A stretch of 49,210 nucleotides of DNA from the NCBI GenBank assembly GCA_036563895.1, contig DATCLN010000058.1, positions 1 to 49,210 on the forward strand, written 5' to 3'. Both the position numbers and the translations under genes were made by a program. The notes beneath the pieces are model-generated. The model saw nothing but the letters and a program-made list of their open reading frames with translations, made no database searches and had not been told where the DNA came from. Positions 24,217-34,907 of this stretch are shown piece after piece. The stretch's first letter is position 1. The number at the start of each line of letters is the position of its first letter. This DNA is from ZCTH02-B3 sp036563895. GTDB lineage: Bacteria > Bacillota > Bacilli > Paenibacillales > Paenibacillaceae.

Positions 24217-26691
24217 TCATTCGCCGTCCTGGCCGCGGCCGCCCTCCTCCGCCTGCGCCGCATCTTCTTCCTGCGGCGGCACGACGGCCACCGTGGCCAC
24301 CGCGTCCTCGTCGCGGATGTGGATCAGCTTGACTCCCTGCGTGATGCGGCCCATGGAACTGATGCCGGCGACGGCGGTGCGGATCAGCGTGCCCGACGCG
24401 GTGATGACCATCAGGTCCCGGTCGTCCCGCACCACCTTGAGCCCGACCACGCGGCCGTTTTTCTCCGTCATGTGCAGCGTCTTGATGCCCTTGCCGCCGC
24501 GGGACTGCACCCGGTATTCGCTGACCGGCGTCCGCTTGCCGTAGCCTTTTTCCGTCACGATCAGCACGTCCTGGTCCGGTTCGACCACGTCCATGTCGAT
24601 CACGGTGTCCCCTTCGTCCAGCTCGATGCCCTTGACGCCGGTGGCGCCCCGCGTCATCGGCCGCACGTCGCTTTCCGGGAAACGAATGGACATGCCGCGG
24701 GCGGTTCCCATGATGATTTCCCGGCTCCCGTCGGTGAGCCGGACGGCGATCAGGTCGTCGTCCTCCCTCAGGGTGATGGCGATCAGCCCGACCTTGCGGA
24801 TGTTGGCGTAATCCGCAAGGGGGGTTTTCTTCACGATGCCCTTCCGGGTGGCGAAGAACAGGTACTGGTCCGTATCGAACGACGCCACCGGGATGACGGC
24901 GTTGATCGTCTCGTCCTGATCGATCTGGATGAGGTTGATGACCGGCGTGCCCCGGGCGGTGCGGCTGAGATCCGGCACCTCCCAGGCCTTCAGGCGGAAC
25001 ACGCGCCCCTTGTTGGTGAAAAACAGGAGGTAATCGTGCGTGTTCGCCACGAACAGGTGCTCGACAAAATCGTCTTCCTTGGTGTCCATCCCGACGACGC
25101 CCTTGCCGCCCCTTTTCTGGCTGCGGTAGGTGGACACCGGCAGGCGCTTGATGTAGCCGGAGTGGGTCATCGTGATGACCACTTCGTCCCGCGGGATGAG
25201 ATCCTCGGTGAGGATTTCGTCTTCCTCCTGGGTGATGACGGTCCGCCGCGGATCGCCGTATTTCCGCTTGATCTCCTCCAGCTCGTCGTGGATGATGCCG
25301 AGCAGGAGCTTTTCGTCGGCGAGAATCCGTTTGTACTCGGCGATTTTCTGCTGCAGCTCGGCGTATTCCGAGTCGATCTTCTCCCTTTCCAGTCCGGTGA
25401 GCCGGCGCAGGCGCATGTCCAGGATGGCCTGGGCCTGCGCTTCGGACAGGCCGAACCGGTTCATCAGGCCTTCCTTCGCCTCTGCGTCGTCGCGGGCGGC
25501 GCGGATGAGCGCGATCACTTCGTCCAGATGGTCCAGCGCGATGCGCAGCCCTTCCAGGATGTGGGCCCGCTCTTCCGCCTTGCGCAGATCGTACCGGGTG
25601 CGCCGCGTGACGACTTCCACCTGGTGCTGCAGGTAATGCTGCAGCATTTCTTTCAGGCTGAGCACCTTCGGCTCCTTGTTGACAATGGCCAGCATGTTGA
25701 TGCCGAAGGACGTCTGCATGGGCGTGTGCTTGTACAGGTTGTTCAGCACCACGTTCGGATTCACGTCGCGGCGCAGCTCGATGACGATGCGGATGCCGCT
25801 GCGGTCGGACTCGTCGCGCAGGTCGGTGATGCCGTCGATTTTTTTCTCGCGGACCAGCTCGGCGATTTTCTCCACCAGGCGCGATTTGATCACCATGTAG
25901 GGAAGCTCGGTGACGACGATGCGGTGCCGCCCGCCGGCTTCCTCGATTTCGGCCCTGGCCCGGATGGTGATGGTGCCGCGGCCGGTTTCGTAGGCCTGGC
26001 GGATGCCGGACCGGCCCAGGATAAACGCGCCGGTCGGAAAATCCGGACCCTGGATGTATTCCATCAGGTCAAGGGACGTAATATCGGGATTGCGGATCAG
26101 CGCCTGCACCCCGTTGATGATTTCCGTCAGGTTGTGGGGCGGAATGTTGGTGGCCATCCCCACGGCGATGCCGGAGTTGCCGTTGACCAGCAGGTTCGGA
26201 AACCGCGCGGGCAGCACGGACGGCTCCATCTCGCCGCCGTCGTAGTTGGGGACGAAGTCGATGGTTTCCTTGTCGATGTCCCGCAGCATCTCCTCGGAGA
26301 TGCGGGAAAGGCGCGCCTCCGTGTAGCGCATGGCCGCCGCGGAATCCCCGTCGATGGAGCCGAAGTTGCCGTGCCCTTCCACCAGCATGTAGCGGAGGGA
26401 AAAATCCTGGGCCATCCGCACCATCGCGTCGTAGACCGCCGCGTCGCCGTGCGGATGGTACTTGGCCAGCACCTCGCCGACCACCCGGGCCGACTTCTTG
26501 AAGGGCTTGTCCGGCGTCATGCCCATTTCCGACATGGCGTACAGGATGCGGCGATGGACCGGCGTGAGGCCGTCCCGCACATCCGGCAGGGCCCGGCTGA
26601 TGATGATGCTCATCGCGTAGTCCATAAAAGATTCCCGCATTTCGGTGCCGATATCGCGCTCCAAAATGCGGGAACCGTGTTCTTCCGCCAT
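24217..26691 (-). CDS. gyrA: DNA gyrase subunit A
   Basis: The 824-residue subunit cuts and rejoins DNA during supercoiling. The catalytic tyrosine is Y123 in AMRYTEARLSRI. The C-terminal wrapping domain (about 500-805) contains the GyrA box QSRGGKG. The quinolone-binding region reads HPHGDAAVYDAM (80-90): residue 84, equivalent to E. coli Ser83, is Ala. The gene is expressed from an extended -10 promoter and ends at a strong terminator. Unlike most Bacillus genomes, gyrB and gyrA are separated here by an opposite-strand gene. Confidence 0.98.
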   Translation of the reverse strand: MAEEHGSRILERDIGTEMRESFMDYAMSIIISRALPDVRDGLTPVHRRILYAMSEMGMTPDKPFKKSARVVGEVLAKYHPHGDAAVYDAMVRMAQDFSLRYMLVEGHGNFGSIDGDSAAAMRYTEARLSRISEEMLRDIDKETIDFVPNYDGGEMEPSVLPARFPNLLVNGNSGIAVGMATNIPPHNLTEIINGVQALIRNPDITSLDLMEYIQGPDFPTGAFILGRSGIRQAYETGRGTITIRARAEIEEAGGRHRIVVTELPYMVIKSRLVEKIAELVREKKIDGITDLRDESDRSGIRIVIELRRDVNPNVVLNNLYKHTPMQTSFGINMLAIVNKEPKVLSLKEMLQHYLQHQVEVVTRRTRYDLRKAEERAHILEGLRIALDHLDEVIALIRAARDDAEAKEGLMNRFGLSEAQAQAILDMRLRRLTGLEREKIDSEYAELQQKIAEYKRILADEKLLLGIIHDELEEIKRKYGDPRRTVITQEEDEILTEDLIPRDEVVITMTHSGYIKRLPVSTYRSQKRGGKGVVGMDTKEDDFVEHLFVANTHDYLLFFTNKGRVFRLKAWEVPDLSRTARGTPVINLIQIDQDETINAVIPVASFDTDQYLFFATRKGIVKKTPLADYANIRKVGLIAITLREDDDLIAVRLTDGSREIIMGTARGMSIRFPESDVRPMTRGATGVKGIELDEGDTVIDMDVVEPDQDVLIVTEKGYGKRTPVSEYRVQSRGGKGIKTLHMTEKNGRVVGLKVVRDDRDLMVITASGTLIRTAVAGISSMGRITQGVKLIHIRDEDAVATVAVVPPQEEDAAQAEEGGRGQDGE

Positions 26692-26784
26692 GCTGATCCT
26701 CCTTCGTCCAGTGCGCCTTCCACGCCCGCGGGAGCCGTCACCACCGGCGGGCGGCCGTCATACTGTAAGTGGGACGATGGTTCC

Positions 26785-26793
26785 ATTATATCA
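26785..26793 (-). promoter_or_regulatory. Extended -10 promoter of gyrA
   Basis: Read leftward, TGATATAAT is a perfect TGn-TATAAT extended -10. No good -35 is seen. It leaves a leader of about 85 bases before gyrA. Confidence 0.6.
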
Positions 26794-26820
26794 CAACGCT
26801 GGGAGAAAGGTGGGCCGCCC

Positions 26821-27726
26821 ATGGCGATCCGTCGGGTGCGCAGCAAGTGGAGCAAGACTGCCGCGCTCCTCGCCGACCCCAGGCTGCGGGAGCTGGTGCC
26901 GGAGACGCGAAGATTCAGCCGCGACGCCCTCGAGGACATGCTGGAGCGGTACGGGATGGTCTACGCCAAACCGGTGAACGGCACCTTCGGCAAGGGCGTG
27001 GTGCGGATCGAGCGCCTCGCCGGAACCGGGGCCGCGTGGCAGATCCATTACGGCGACAGAAAAGTCCGCTTCCCGTCCTTCGCCGCGATGTTCCGGCGGC
27101 TTTCGGCGGTCAAACTGCGGCGTCCCTACCTCGTGCAGAGGGGGATCCGTCTGCTCGCCAAAAACGGGCGGCCCTTCGACCTTCGCGTCATGGTGCAGAA
27201 AAATCCGCACGACCGCTGGGAATCCACGGGCATCATCGCCCGTCTGGCCCGCCGCGGCCGCGCGGTGACCAACTACCACAGCGGCGGGACACCGATGCCC
27301 GCCGAGCGGCTGCTCATCCGCCACGTCGACGCCCCGCGGCTCCGCAAACTGATCGACCGCCTTCAGGAACTCGGCCTTCAGACGGCGGAAGCGCTGGACC
27401 GCCGGTTTCCGGGCATCAAGGAAGTCGGCCTGGACATCGGGCTCGACAAGTCCCTGACGCCCTGGATCATCGAGACGAACACGGCCCCCGATCCGTTCAT
27501 TTTCCGGAAGCTCCCCGACCGGAGCGTGTTCCGCCGGATATACCGGTACGCCAAGGCGTACGGCAGGTTCCGCAAGGCGGGCGGCCGCGGACGGGGAAGA
27601 CGCGGACGGAGCCTCCGGGTGCGGAGCCTGCGGATGCGCAGCCTACGGCGGAGAAGCCCGAAGGCGCGGAGCTCCCGCAGCCGCCGCAATCGCGCAAGCG
27701 TCCGCGCGCGGCGCGCCGCCCGCTGA
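26821..27726 (+). CDS. YheC/YheD-family ATP-grasp protein with Arg/Ser-rich tail
   Basis: The 301-residue protein has an ATP-grasp fold: YAKPVNGTFGKGVVRI (about 48-63) is the nucleotide loop, FDLRVMVQ (about 120) and GLDIGLDKSLTPWIIETNTAPDP (about 208-230) hold the metal and ATP ligands. YheC/D proteins are associated with the spore coat; substrates are unknown. Residues 254-301 are an Arg/Ser-rich tail (RGRRGRSLRVRSLRMRSLRR). Another frame over the same DNA reads EPADAQPTAEKPEGAELP, so a frameshift cannot be excluded for the tail. GAGAAAGGTGG precedes the ATG. The gene lies between gyrA and gyrB on the opposite strand, and its stop abuts the gyrB stop. Confidence 0.85.
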   Translation: MAIRRVRSKWSKTAALLADPRLRELVPETRRFSRDALEDMLERYGMVYAKPVNGTFGKGVVRIERLAGTGAAWQIHYGDRKVRFPSFAAMFRRLSAVKLRRPYLVQRGIRLLAKNGRPFDLRVMVQKNPHDRWESTGIIARLARRGRAVTNYHSGGTPMPAERLLIRHVDAPRLRKLIDRLQELGLQTAEALDRRFPGIKEVGLDIGLDKSLTPWIIETNTAPDPFIFRKLPDRSVFRRIYRYAKAYGRFRKAGGRGRGRRGRSLRVRSLRMRSLRRRSPKARSSRSRRNRASVRARRAAR

Positions 27727-29688
<1,962 letters not shown>

Positions 29689-29700
29689 GCGCCGCCTCCG

Positions 29701-29946
29701 TCAAACGGTAAGCCGGGTGGTCCTGCGCTTCAGCGTCGCGGACGACACGGGCGAATAGTAGACTTTGTCCGTTGTCACGACGATCGATTTCGGTTCTTCG
29801 TCGCCGATGGTTTCCATCCGTTTGTTTTTCCGGCAATGTTCCATGAACTGCCCGGTGTCTTCGGCCTGCCGTTCGATGGAAATGTCGAAAATGGCGACGA
29901 TTTCGGATGCGCGGATGATCTTCTCTCCGCCCAGGTGAATGTATAT
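29701..29946 (-). CDS. remB: Extracellular matrix regulator RemB (YaaB, DUF370), ATA start
   Basis: This 81-residue protein reads xYIHLGGEKIIRASEIVAIF and ends SPVSSATLKRRTTRLTV. It matches the YaaB/RemB family, which regulates biofilm matrix genes in Bacillus subtilis and lies between recF and gyrB there. The first codon, where Met is expected, is ATA (29944-29946): an in-frame TGA lies only two codons upstream, and GGAGGTGAG is placed 5 bases before the ATA. No ATG, GTG or TTG occurs nearby in frame. So translation appears to start at ATA, unless the base is a sequencing error. It lies 23 bases after recF and 12 bases before gyrB. Confidence 0.85.
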   Translation of the reverse strand: MYIHLGGEKIIRASEIVAIFDISIERQAEDTGQFMEHCRKNKRMETIGDEEPKSIVVTTDKVYYSPVSSATLKRRTTRLTV

Positions 29947-29969
29947 GGCGCCTCACCTCCGCATCCCGC

Positions 29970-31088
29970 TCAGGTGAAAATCCTGCCCTGACGGACATGG
30001 TAGACGACCGCGTTTTCCAGGCGTCCCAGGTCCAGTCCGTCCAGGCTGGTGGTCGTAATAAACGTCTGGACGCGGCTGCGGAACGCCTCGACCAGCTGCG
30101 CCTGCCGCGCCGGATCGAGCTCCGACAGCACGTCGTCCAGAAGAAGCAGCGGGTATTCCCCGATTTCCTCGCGCATGAGTTCCAGTTCCGCCAGCTTCAG
30201 GGACAGGGCGGCGGTGCGCTGCTGGCCCTGCGACCCGTAGGACTGGGCGTCCCGTCCGTCGATGAGCAGCCGCACGTCGTCCCGGTGCGGACCGACCAGC
30301 GTGACGCCGCGGCGAAACTCCTGTTCCTTGCTCTGTGTTAACATTAACATAAATTGCTCGATTAAAGAAGAATCATCTTCTTCGGCCACCTGCGCGGCGG
30401 TTCCGAAGGAAGGCTTGTACTCGACGGTGAGCGTCTCCGCCGAACGGGTCACGCCGGCGTGGATCTCCCCGGCGAGGGGCCGGATCTTCCGGATGAACCG
30501 CTCCCGGCGCCGCATCATGCGGACGCCGTAGAGGGCCAGCTGTTCGTTCCAGACGTCCAGCTCGCCCGACGCCGCGCGGCCGGGATCCGCCGTTTTCAGG
30601 AAGCGGTTCCGCTGCTCCAGCACGCGATGGAACTGGAGCAGATCGTGCAGGTAACCGGGGTGTGTCTGGCCGATCTCCATGTCCATGAACCGGCGGCGCA
30701 CGACGGGCGGGCCTTTGACGATGTCCAGATCCTCCGGCGCGAACAGCACCACGTTCAGCCGGCCGACGAAATCGCTCAGCCTCCGCTGCTCGACGCCGCC
30801 CACCCTTGCCTTCTTGCCCCGGGCGGTCAGCTCCAGTTCCAGCGTCACACCGCCATGGCGGCGCTCCACTTCCCCTTTCACCCTGGCCGATTCCTGATCC
30901 CAGGCGATGAGCTCGCGGTCGTTTGACGTCCGGTGGGACCGGGCGAGGGCCAGCACATGGATCGCTTCCAGCAGATTCGTCTTGCCCTGCGCGTTGGGAC
31001 CGAGCAGAATGTTGACGCCCGCGCCGACGTCAAGCGCAAGTTCCGCGTAGTTCCGGAAAGCGCGCAGTTCCAGTCGCTTCAGCCGCAT
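29970..31088 (-). CDS. recF: DNA replication/repair protein RecF
   Basis: This 372-residue SMC-like ATPase loads RecA at gapped DNA. Walker A is GPNAQGKTN (about 30-38), the signature is SYGSQGQQRTAALSLKLAE, and Walker B is LLLLDDVLSELD. The length and ends are normal. It sits between yaaA and remB in the conserved origin cluster. Confidence 0.97.
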   Translation of the reverse strand: MRLKRLELRAFRNYAELALDVGAGVNILLGPNAQGKTNLLEAIHVLALARSHRTSNDRELIAWDQESARVKGEVERRHGGVTLELELTARGKKARVGGVEQRRLSDFVGRLNVVLFAPEDLDIVKGPPVVRRRFMDMEIGQTHPGYLHDLLQFHRVLEQRNRFLKTADPGRAASGELDVWNEQLALYGVRMMRRRERFIRKIRPLAGEIHAGVTRSAETLTVEYKPSFGTAAQVAEEDDSSLIEQFMLMLTQSKEQEFRRGVTLVGPHRDDVRLLIDGRDAQSYGSQGQQRTAALSLKLAELELMREEIGEYPLLLLDDVLSELDPARQAQLVEAFRSRVQTFITTTSLDGLDLGRLENAVVYHVRQGRIFT

Positions 31089-31116
31089 GTCGGGATACCT
31101 TTTTCTTCCATTATCG

Positions 31117-31332
31117 TCATCCGCGTTCCACCGTAAACCGGCCGCACCCTTCGGCTTCGACCGCGTCCCCGGGATACAGCTTGCGCCCGCGCCGCTCCTC
31201 CGGATGGCCGTTCACCGTCACCCGCCGCTCCCGCAGGAAACGCTTCACTTCCCCGCCCGTGTCGACGCAGCCGGCCAGCTTGAGCAGCTGCCCCAGCGTT
31301 ATGTACTCGGTGGAAATGGCGATCTTCCGCAT
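31117..31332 (-). CDS. yaaA: S4-domain RNA-binding protein YaaA
   Basis: The 71-residue protein is a single S4 domain: YITLGQLLKLAGCVDTGGEVKRFL, then VTVNGHPEERRGRKLYPGD. YaaA binds RNA, and the Bacillus homologue is linked to ribosome assembly. GGAGGTGCGCC precedes the ATG. It lies between dnaN and recF as in most Bacilli. Confidence 0.94.
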   Translation of the reverse strand: MRKIAISTEYITLGQLLKLAGCVDTGGEVKRFLRERRVTVNGHPEERRGRKLYPGDAVEAEGCGRFTVERG

Positions 31333-31352
31333 GGCGCACCTCCGGCGCGGGA

Positions 31353-32495
31353 TCAGCCGCTGGTGCGGTACGGAAGGATGAGATGCAGGTTGTCCTCGCT
31401 GTCGCGGGGCCGCAGGACAACGGGGCTCATCGGCCCGTTGAAACCCAGGAAGATTTCTTCGGCTTCAATCACCCGCAGGGCATCGATGAAGTACTTGGAG
31501 TTGAAGGAAATTCGCAGGGGTTCTCCCGTAATCCCGGACGTCTGCAGCGTTTCCGTCACCCGGCCGATTTCCGACGAACTCGAGTTCAGCTCGATCCGGC
31601 CGTCTTCCAGCGTGGACAGGCGGACGATGTTCGTCTTTTCCTCGCGGGAAAGCAGGTAGGCCCGCTCGATGGCGTCGGCGAACGCGGCGGCCGGCAGGAT
31701 GAATTCTGTCTTGAACGTGCGCGGAATGATGCGCGACGTGTCCGGATAGGCGCCGTCCAGCACACGGGCGAAAAACAGCACGTTGTCCAGCCGGAACAGC
31801 ACCTGGCTGTCGTCCACCACGATGTCCACCATCGTGTCCTGATCCGGAAGGATCTTGACCAGCTCGTTCAGCGTGCGGCCGGAGATGACCACGTCGGAAA
31901 ACTGGACGGACGGATCCGCCCCGGTCCGCGCGACGCTGCACGCCAGGCGGTGGCGGTCGGTGGCCGTCGCCTTGAGCACCCCGTCCTGCAGCTGCCAGTG
32001 CACGCCGGTGAGGATCGGCGTCGACTCGTTGGTCGAAACGGCGAACGACGTCTGCCGGATCATGTCCTTAAGCAGGCTGCCGGGCAGCGATAACACCCGG
32101 TCCTCACGGACGCTGGGCAGGACGGGGAATTCTTCCGGATCGAATCCGACCAGCTGGATTTCGGTGGCGCCGGAGACGATGGTCGTCTGGAACCGGTCGT
32201 GCACTTCCAGATGGATTTCCTCCGTCGGGAGCTTGCGCACGATTTCCGCAAAAAATTTGGCCTGAAGCACGACGCTTCCGGCGCGTTCCACGTTGATGGC
32301 GACCTGGTCGTCGACGACGGCGGGAATGAAGCTGCGGATGGAAATGTCGGTGTCGCTGGCGGTCAGGCTCATCCCCGATGAATCGGCCTCCAGCTTGATT
32401 CCTCCGAGAATCGGAATGGGGGGCCGCGGCGAGACTGCCTTGGAGACTTGTCCAACGGCTTCATTGAGGGCGGAGCGGAGCAGGGTGATTTTCAT
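31353..32495 (-). CDS. dnaN: DNA polymerase III beta sliding clamp
   Basis: The 380-residue protein consists of three clamp domains, starting MKITLLRSALNEAVGQVSKAV and ending LHLILPYRTSG; the C-terminal stretch GPMSPVVLRP and ILPYR forms the partner-binding pocket. It follows dnaA by 211 bases, a gap that holds the downstream part of the origin. Confidence 0.97.
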   Translation of the reverse strand: MKITLLRSALNEAVGQVSKAVSPRPPIPILGGIKLEADSSGMSLTASDTDISIRSFIPAVVDDQVAINVERAGSVVLQAKFFAEIVRKLPTEEIHLEVHDRFQTTIVSGATEIQLVGFDPEEFPVLPSVREDRVLSLPGSLLKDMIRQTSFAVSTNESTPILTGVHWQLQDGVLKATATDRHRLACSVARTGADPSVQFSDVVISGRTLNELVKILPDQDTMVDIVVDDSQVLFRLDNVLFFARVLDGAYPDTSRIIPRTFKTEFILPAAAFADAIERAYLLSREEKTNIVRLSTLEDGRIELNSSSSEIGRVTETLQTSGITGEPLRISFNSKYFIDALRVIEAEEIFLGFNGPMSPVVLRPRDSEDNLHLILPYRTSG

Positions 32496-32520
32496 GAAGG
32501 AAAGACACCTCGGATCCCGG

Positions 32521-32659
32521 TATATTTTTTATGAAGTAAAGATAATTAATAAGATGGAAGTGGTGGCAGTAGGCGCCCTGAATTTGTGGAGAAGCGGCGA
32601 AAAATGGCGAAACGAAAAGCCCTCCCTCCGCATGCGGGCTGTGGACAGGCTGTGGACGA
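32521..32659. other. dnaA-dnaN gap: AT-rich patch and degenerate DnaA boxes
   Basis: The stretch 32521-32565 is markedly AT-rich (TATATTTTTTATGAAG, then AAGATAATTAATAAG) in an otherwise GC-rich genome. On the reverse strand lie TTCTCCACA (32585-32593, one mismatch from the DnaA box), CTGTCCACA (32640-32648) and TCGTCCACA (32651-32659). In B. subtilis the unwinding element lies in this same gap, so this is the best candidate for the unwinding site. It also must hold any dnaN promoter. Confidence 0.55.
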
Positions 32660-32706
32660 ATGCGCCGGGAGGGGCGGCATTCGCCGGCCGCGGGGCGCCG
32701 CCGCGG

Positions 32707-34068
32707 TCAGGCGAAGTTCTTGATCCTTTCCGTGAGCTGGCGGATGATGTTCTGCAGCTCCGGATCCTTCTGCATCAGCTGCACGACGCGCTCGTGGGCG
32801 TGGATGACGGTGGTGTGGTCGCGTCCGCCGAAGGCGCTGCCGATCTTGGGCAGCGAGAAGTCCGTCAGTTCCCGGGCCAGATACATGGCGATCTGCCGGG
32901 GGAAGGCGACGGCCTTCGTTCTCTTGCGGGCTTTGAAATCTTCCGGTTTGAGGCCGAAATACTCGCCGACCCGCTGCTGGATGTCCTGGATGGTGATCAC
33001 CCGGTCGCGTTTCGAGGGAAGGATGTCCTTGAGCGCCTCCGCCGCCAGATGGACGGTGATGTCCTGGTTGGTCAGCGAGGAGTAGGCGACCACGCGGATG
33101 AGGGCGCCCTCCAGCTCGCGGATGTTGGTGTCGATCATGCTGGCGATGTACATCATCGCCTCGTTGGGGATGTTCAGGTTTTCCGCCTTGGCCTTTTTGC
33201 GCAGGATGGCGATGCGCGTCTCCAGATCCGGCGGCTGGATGTCGGTGATCAGGCCCCATTCGAAGCGGGAACGGAGCCGCTCCTCCAGCGTGGGGATTTC
33301 CTTCGGCGGGCGATCGCTGGAAATGACGATCTGCTTGCGTTCCTCATGGAGCGCGTTGAAGGTGTGGAAAAATTCCTCCTGCGTCTGTTCCTTGCCGGCG
33401 AGAAACTGGATGTCGTCGATCAGGAGCACGTCGATGTTGCGGTATTTGTTGCGGAAATCCTCGCCGCGGTTGTCGCGGATGGCGTTGATGAATTCGTTGG
33501 TGAACTTCTCCGAGGAAATGTAGAGCACCTTCATGCCCGGATGGTGCTCCAGTATGTAATGGCCGATGGCGTGCATCAGGTGAGTCTTGCCGAGTCCGAC
33601 GCCGCCGTACAGAAAGAGCGGATTGTAGGCCTTTGCGGGAGCTTCCGCCACCGCCAGCGAGGCGGCGTGGGCGAAACGGTTGGCGCCGCCGATGACGAAG
33701 GTTTCAAAGGTATATTTCGGATTGAGCATGGGGGCGGCGTGTTCGACCGGAGAAACCGCGGGAGCCTTGTACGCCGGAGGCTGCGGCCTGACCGCCGGCG
33801 GTTCCGCGTCGGCTCCGTCTTCCACGGTGAAGCGGACTTCCGGCTCGAAGCCGAGGACTTCGTCCAGCGCGCGCGCGATGTGGCGTATGTACCGGGTTTC
33901 CAGCCACTCGGCGGCAAACACGGTCGGCGCGCTCACCACGATGAGGTTCTGGTCCGGATAGAAGCGCGCCCGGGTGGATTTGAACCACGTTTCGAAACTC
34001 GGCTTGCTGAGCTTCGCTTGGATCAACGACAGCACCCGTTGCCAGATCTCGTTGCTCGCGCTGTCCAC
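32707..34068 (-). CDS. dnaA: Chromosomal replication initiator DnaA
   Basis: The 453-residue initiator has an N-terminal domain (1-85) for helicase loading, a variable Pro/Ala linker (about 90-115), the AAA+ domain with Walker A GGVGLGKTHL and Walker B VLLIDDIQFL, and the DNA-binding domain IV with the signature GGRDHTTVIHAHERV. The start is GTG at 34068 (VDSASNEIW) with AGAAGGAG upstream. The clustered DnaA boxes upstream imply autoregulation. Confidence 0.98.
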   Translation of the reverse strand: MDSASNEIWQRVLSLIQAKLSKPSFETWFKSTRARFYPDQNLIVVSAPTVFAAEWLETRYIRHIARALDEVLGFEPEVRFTVEDGADAEPPAVRPQPPAYKAPAVSPVEHAAPMLNPKYTFETFVIGGANRFAHAASLAVAEAPAKAYNPLFLYGGVGLGKTHLMHAIGHYILEHHPGMKVLYISSEKFTNEFINAIRDNRGEDFRNKYRNIDVLLIDDIQFLAGKEQTQEEFFHTFNALHEERKQIVISSDRPPKEIPTLEERLRSRFEWGLITDIQPPDLETRIAILRKKAKAENLNIPNEAMMYIASMIDTNIRELEGALIRVVAYSSLTNQDITVHLAAEALKDILPSKRDRVITIQDIQQRVGEYFGLKPEDFKARKRTKAVAFPRQIAMYLARELTDFSLPKIGSAFGGRDHTTVIHAHERVVQLMQKDPELQNIIRQLTERIKNFA

Positions 34069-34121
34069 TTTCTGTCACTCCTTCTGAAGAAAAAGCAAGA
34101 CCCTTGTACGATTTCAGGGTA

Positions 34122-34540
34122 TTATCCGATGCGGGTGAGGCAATTTGTCCACAACATTCCCAGAATTGCCGCCTGGAAAGTCAACAGACGGGGAGAAATG
34201 TTCACAAAATTACTCACAGGCTGTTGATAAAGATGAGGATTTCTGGTGTTGTCCACAGCAGAGGCAGATTTAATCATAGCAAAACACCCCGTCAAATTCA
34301 ATGAATCGGAAGTCCTTGTCCACAACGTTCCACGATGTCAAAGGCGCTTTTTCCACAGGTTGCGACTTTTGTTGACGGATTGTGAGAAATTTCGCCAGGC
34401 CGGACGCCCGGAACGCGGGGGGTGTGGACGAGTTGTGCATGGTCCGGGACGGACTTTTGTCGGGATCAGGAACATTTTGTCCGGCGATGGCTGAAAACGG
34501 TTTCAACATTTACGGAATTTCACGGCAAAATTCCGCGTCC
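34122..34540. other. Upstream oriC region with DnaA-box cluster
   Basis: The gap between dnaA and rpmH (34069-34641) encodes no protein. It holds TTGTCCACA at 34145-34153, 34249-34257 and 34316-34324, TTTTCCACA at 34349-34357, and reverse-strand TTATCAACA at 34222-34230 and TCGTCCACA at 34423-34431. Each differs from TTATCCACA by one or two bases; no perfect box was found here. A perfect hairpin CGGAATTT/AAATTCCG lies at 34513-34535. Position and content match the incA/incB part of Bacilli origins. Confidence 0.85.
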
Positions 34541-34564
34541 GGCCGTTTCGTTGCGGGAAAAACA

Positions 34565-34593
34565 TTGACTTTGTCCCGTTTGCGTGGTTTAAT
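34565..34593 (+). promoter_or_regulatory. Sigma-A promoter of rpmH operon
   Basis: TTGACT (34565-34570), a 17-base spacer, then TTTAAT (34588-34593). The rpmH start lies about 50 bases downstream. Confidence 0.8.
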
Positions 34594-34641
34594 AAAAAAA
34601 CGCGAGTTTTTTCGAGCATTGGGTCCGGGGAGGTGCAACCG

Positions 34642-34776
34642 GTGGGTCCGACCTTTCAGCCGAACGTCAGGAAGCGGAAGAAAGTGCACGGTTTCCGCAA
34701 AAGGATGAGCACGAAGAGCGGACGCAAAGTGCTGCGTGCCCGCCGCCGCAAGGGACGGAAAGTGCTGACCCCGTAA
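34642..34776 (+). CDS. rpmH: 50S ribosomal protein L34
   Basis: The 44-residue, highly basic protein reads (V)GPTFQPNVRKRKKVHGFRK, then RMSTKSGRKVLRARRRKGR and ends KVLTP, the standard bL34 sequence and length. The start is GTG with GGGGAGGTG upstream. It opens the rpmH-rnpA-yidC-jag series; a terminator directly behind it probably limits read-through into rnpA. Confidence 0.97.
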   Translation: MGPTFQPNVRKRKKVHGFRKRMSTKSGRKVLRARRRKGRKVLTP

Positions 34777-34783
34777 GCGAAAG

Positions 34784-34807
34784 GACCACGGACCGTGGTC
34801 TTTTTTT
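34784..34807 (+). terminator. Terminator or attenuator after rpmH
   Basis: GACCACG/CGTGGTC stem around GAC followed by seven T. It lies between rpmH and rnpA, so it likely sets the high L34 to low RnpA ratio. Confidence 0.85.
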
Positions 34808-34907
34808 CATCGCCTTTTGACGTTTCATCCACATGAATGATCGAAAGCCGGCGCTTCATTTTTAAAGAAAGGAAATGACCGGCCGCGCAAGGGAGGCTGT
34901 GGCGCCG

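Noticed and set aside
24319..27726. Long open frame opposite gyrA running into the YheC/D gene
   Set aside because: The part over gyrA is an antisense shadow; only the segment from 26821 has family motifs and a ribosome site.
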